From contig NC_064472.1 of the NCBI RefSeq assembly GCF_023343835.1, positions 48,627,652-48,691,651 of the forward strand: DNA of 64,000 nucleotides. Direction: 5' to 3'. The notes under the pieces are model-generated. The model searched no databases. It saw only the letters and a program-made list of their open reading frames with translations, and had not been told where the DNA came from. A program made the translations under genes and the position numbers. Origin of the DNA: Lagopus muta (Eukaryota; Chordata; Aves; Galliformes; Phasianidae). Positions 63,141-64,000 of the stretch are shown here, piece after piece (position 1 is the first letter of the stretch; each line of letters begins with the position of its first letter).

Positions 63141-63325
63141 TAGCCCCGCCCCTCCCCGCCTTCCGCCAATCGAGTCGCCCTGTGAGCCAAGGGGCGGCAG
63201 CTGTGGCGCGTGTTCCCTCGCTGATTGGCCGGTAGCCACTGAGCGTCAGCCGGGGGCGGAGATCGCCAGGAGTGGCTGAGAGGAAGAAGACAGCCGAGAG
63301 CTGATTCGCCGCCGTCTGTCACGTG
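63141..63325 (+). promoter_or_regulatory. TATA-less promoter with GC, CCAAT and E-box elements
   Basis: In order on the plus strand: GC box complement CCCCGCCC (63144-63151), CCAAT (63166-63170), GGGGCGG (63191-63197), inverted CCAAT as ATTGG (63224-63228), GC box GGGGGCGG (63252-63259) and CACGTG within GTCACGTGGT (63320-63325), a USF/MITF-TFE-type E-box. There is no TATA box. CCAAT boxes in both directions fit either a one-way or a two-way promoter. Start sites cannot be fixed from sequence; about 63260-63330 is likely, given the donor at 63376. Confidence 0.7.
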
Positions 63326-63376
63326 GTACTAGAGGGGCTGTGACGCCCGCCGTGGCGGAGGGGCTCGGCTTGTCAG
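63280..63376 (+). other. Candidate untranslated first exon
   Basis: A CAG/GTAGGT splice donor (exon end 63376, intron from 63377) matches the vertebrate consensus and sits about 120 bp downstream of the last GC box. No ATG occurs on the plus strand from 63001 to 63376, so the exon would be 5' UTR. A matching acceptor is possible at 63933 (pyrimidine-rich CTTCTGTACTCCTTGCAG), with an ATG at 63986 reading M-F-S-E-S to the window end. The left end of the exon is a guess. The gene cannot be named from this. Confidence 0.45.
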
Positions 63377-64000
63377 GTAGGTGGGTGCCGTGCGCGCCGC
63401 CACCGCTGGTGCCCGCGCCCCGCCACCGGCGCCGGGCCCTCGGGGGGCTGCTGCCCTCCTCACGTCCGGTCTGGCCCGGCCGTGCCGCGGGGCGGGGGGA
63501 CGGGGAACGGGTAGGCCAGGCCCAGCCCGGCCAGGCGCGGGGCTTCACCTGCGGGCGGGGCGGGGCGGACACCACTTGCGCTTCCCTCCGAAGGGGCAGT
63601 GGCGGTATCCAGCCGCCTCCCACGGCCAGGCGCGGGGCGGTGGCTCCGGTTGCAACCCGCACGGCGGCGGCGGCGGCTCCGCCCCGTGAGGCAGGAGGCG
63701 CGGCGGGCGCCATCCCCGCCCCCGCCCTAGGGACTGCTGCCGAGGCCGGGGGTCCGAGCTCGGCGGAGCGGACAGGAAGAGGACAGCGCCCGGCGGCGGC
63801 ACTGTCGCTAGCCGAGGGTCAGCGGCTGCCGCTCTGCCGTGTGCCCCCCTCACGAACACCGCAGTCCGTCCCGCCGCTCCTTGTTTCCCTTCGGCAGTGC
63901 CTTGAGGGTTGGAGACTTCTGTACTCCTTGCAGGTTCGGTTTCGAGAGCGCGGCAGGCGCTTCTTGAGGCTGCAGTGTGTGTGTGATGTTCTCAGAGTCC

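Larger units (their letters stand above)
63030..63900. promoter_or_regulatory. CpG island
   Basis: Abrupt switch from AT-rich DNA to a dense CpG, GC-rich block, the only long one in the window. CpG density is highest at about 63340-63800. Such islands in birds mark promoters of broadly expressed genes. Frames of 100-155 codons on both strands inside it are proline-, alanine-, glycine- and arginine-rich and arise from the absence of stop codons in GC-rich DNA. Confidence 0.93.

Noticed and set aside
62845..63279. Plus-strand frame of 144 codons running into the CpG island
   Set aside because: It begins in AT-rich DNA upstream of the promoter and its second half is proline-rich from stop-poor GC-rich sequence.
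63246..63859. Minus-strand frames of 155 and 104 codons in the CpG island
   Set aside because: Alanine-, proline- and arginine-rich translations in two overlapping frames are what GC-rich DNA gives by chance; neither resembles a protein.

Overview
The window looks like bird nuclear DNA, probably a landfowl such as chicken or a close relative. It is AT-rich and has no dense coding. Its main dispersed repeat is CR1, the avian LINE, seen in at least 18 fragments on both strands. Most CR1 3' ends carry the typical short tail (GATTCTATGATTCT and variants). There are also mariner-like and endogenous-retrovirus-like pieces. Species-level assignment is inference.

From 1 to about 62,990 I see no protein gene I can support. 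The long open frames fall in CR1 ORF2 remnants, simple repeats or other dispersed repeats, or are chance frames with no family resemblance. The larger repeats are a CR1 copy at about 9331-11790 with endonuclease and reverse-transcriptase remains; two further CR1 reverse-transcriptase copies (34255-35045 and 42475-43631); a solo LTR on the minus strand at 30797-31305 with a perfect 5-bp target duplication; a CR1 copy (49451-50788) apparently split by a second LTR-like element (49679-50373); two opposite-facing copies of one ERV-like repeat (19832-20300 minus, 48275-49013 plus); two mariner-like ends (24662-24800 and 46250-46588); and an ATCCC array (6625-6741) whose minus strand is G-quadruplex-like.

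Two places look regulatory or genic. At 13699-13900 an isolated CpG-rich patch carries, on the minus strand, an ATG followed in frame by a consensus splice donor. From about 63,030 to the right edge lies a strong CpG island with GC boxes, two CCAAT boxes in opposite orientation, a CACGTG E-box and a CAG/GTAGGT donor at 63376/63377. This is most simply the promoter and untranslated first exon of a plus-strand gene whose body lies beyond the window. A good acceptor at 63933 and an ATG at 63986 suggest how it might continue. I cannot name the gene.

The layout is therefore a long repeat-littered intergenic (or antisense intronic) stretch leading up to a housekeeping-type promoter. I found no convincing new multi-gene system; the best leads are the orphan CpG exon candidate, the promoter at the right edge and the nested or solo LTRs.
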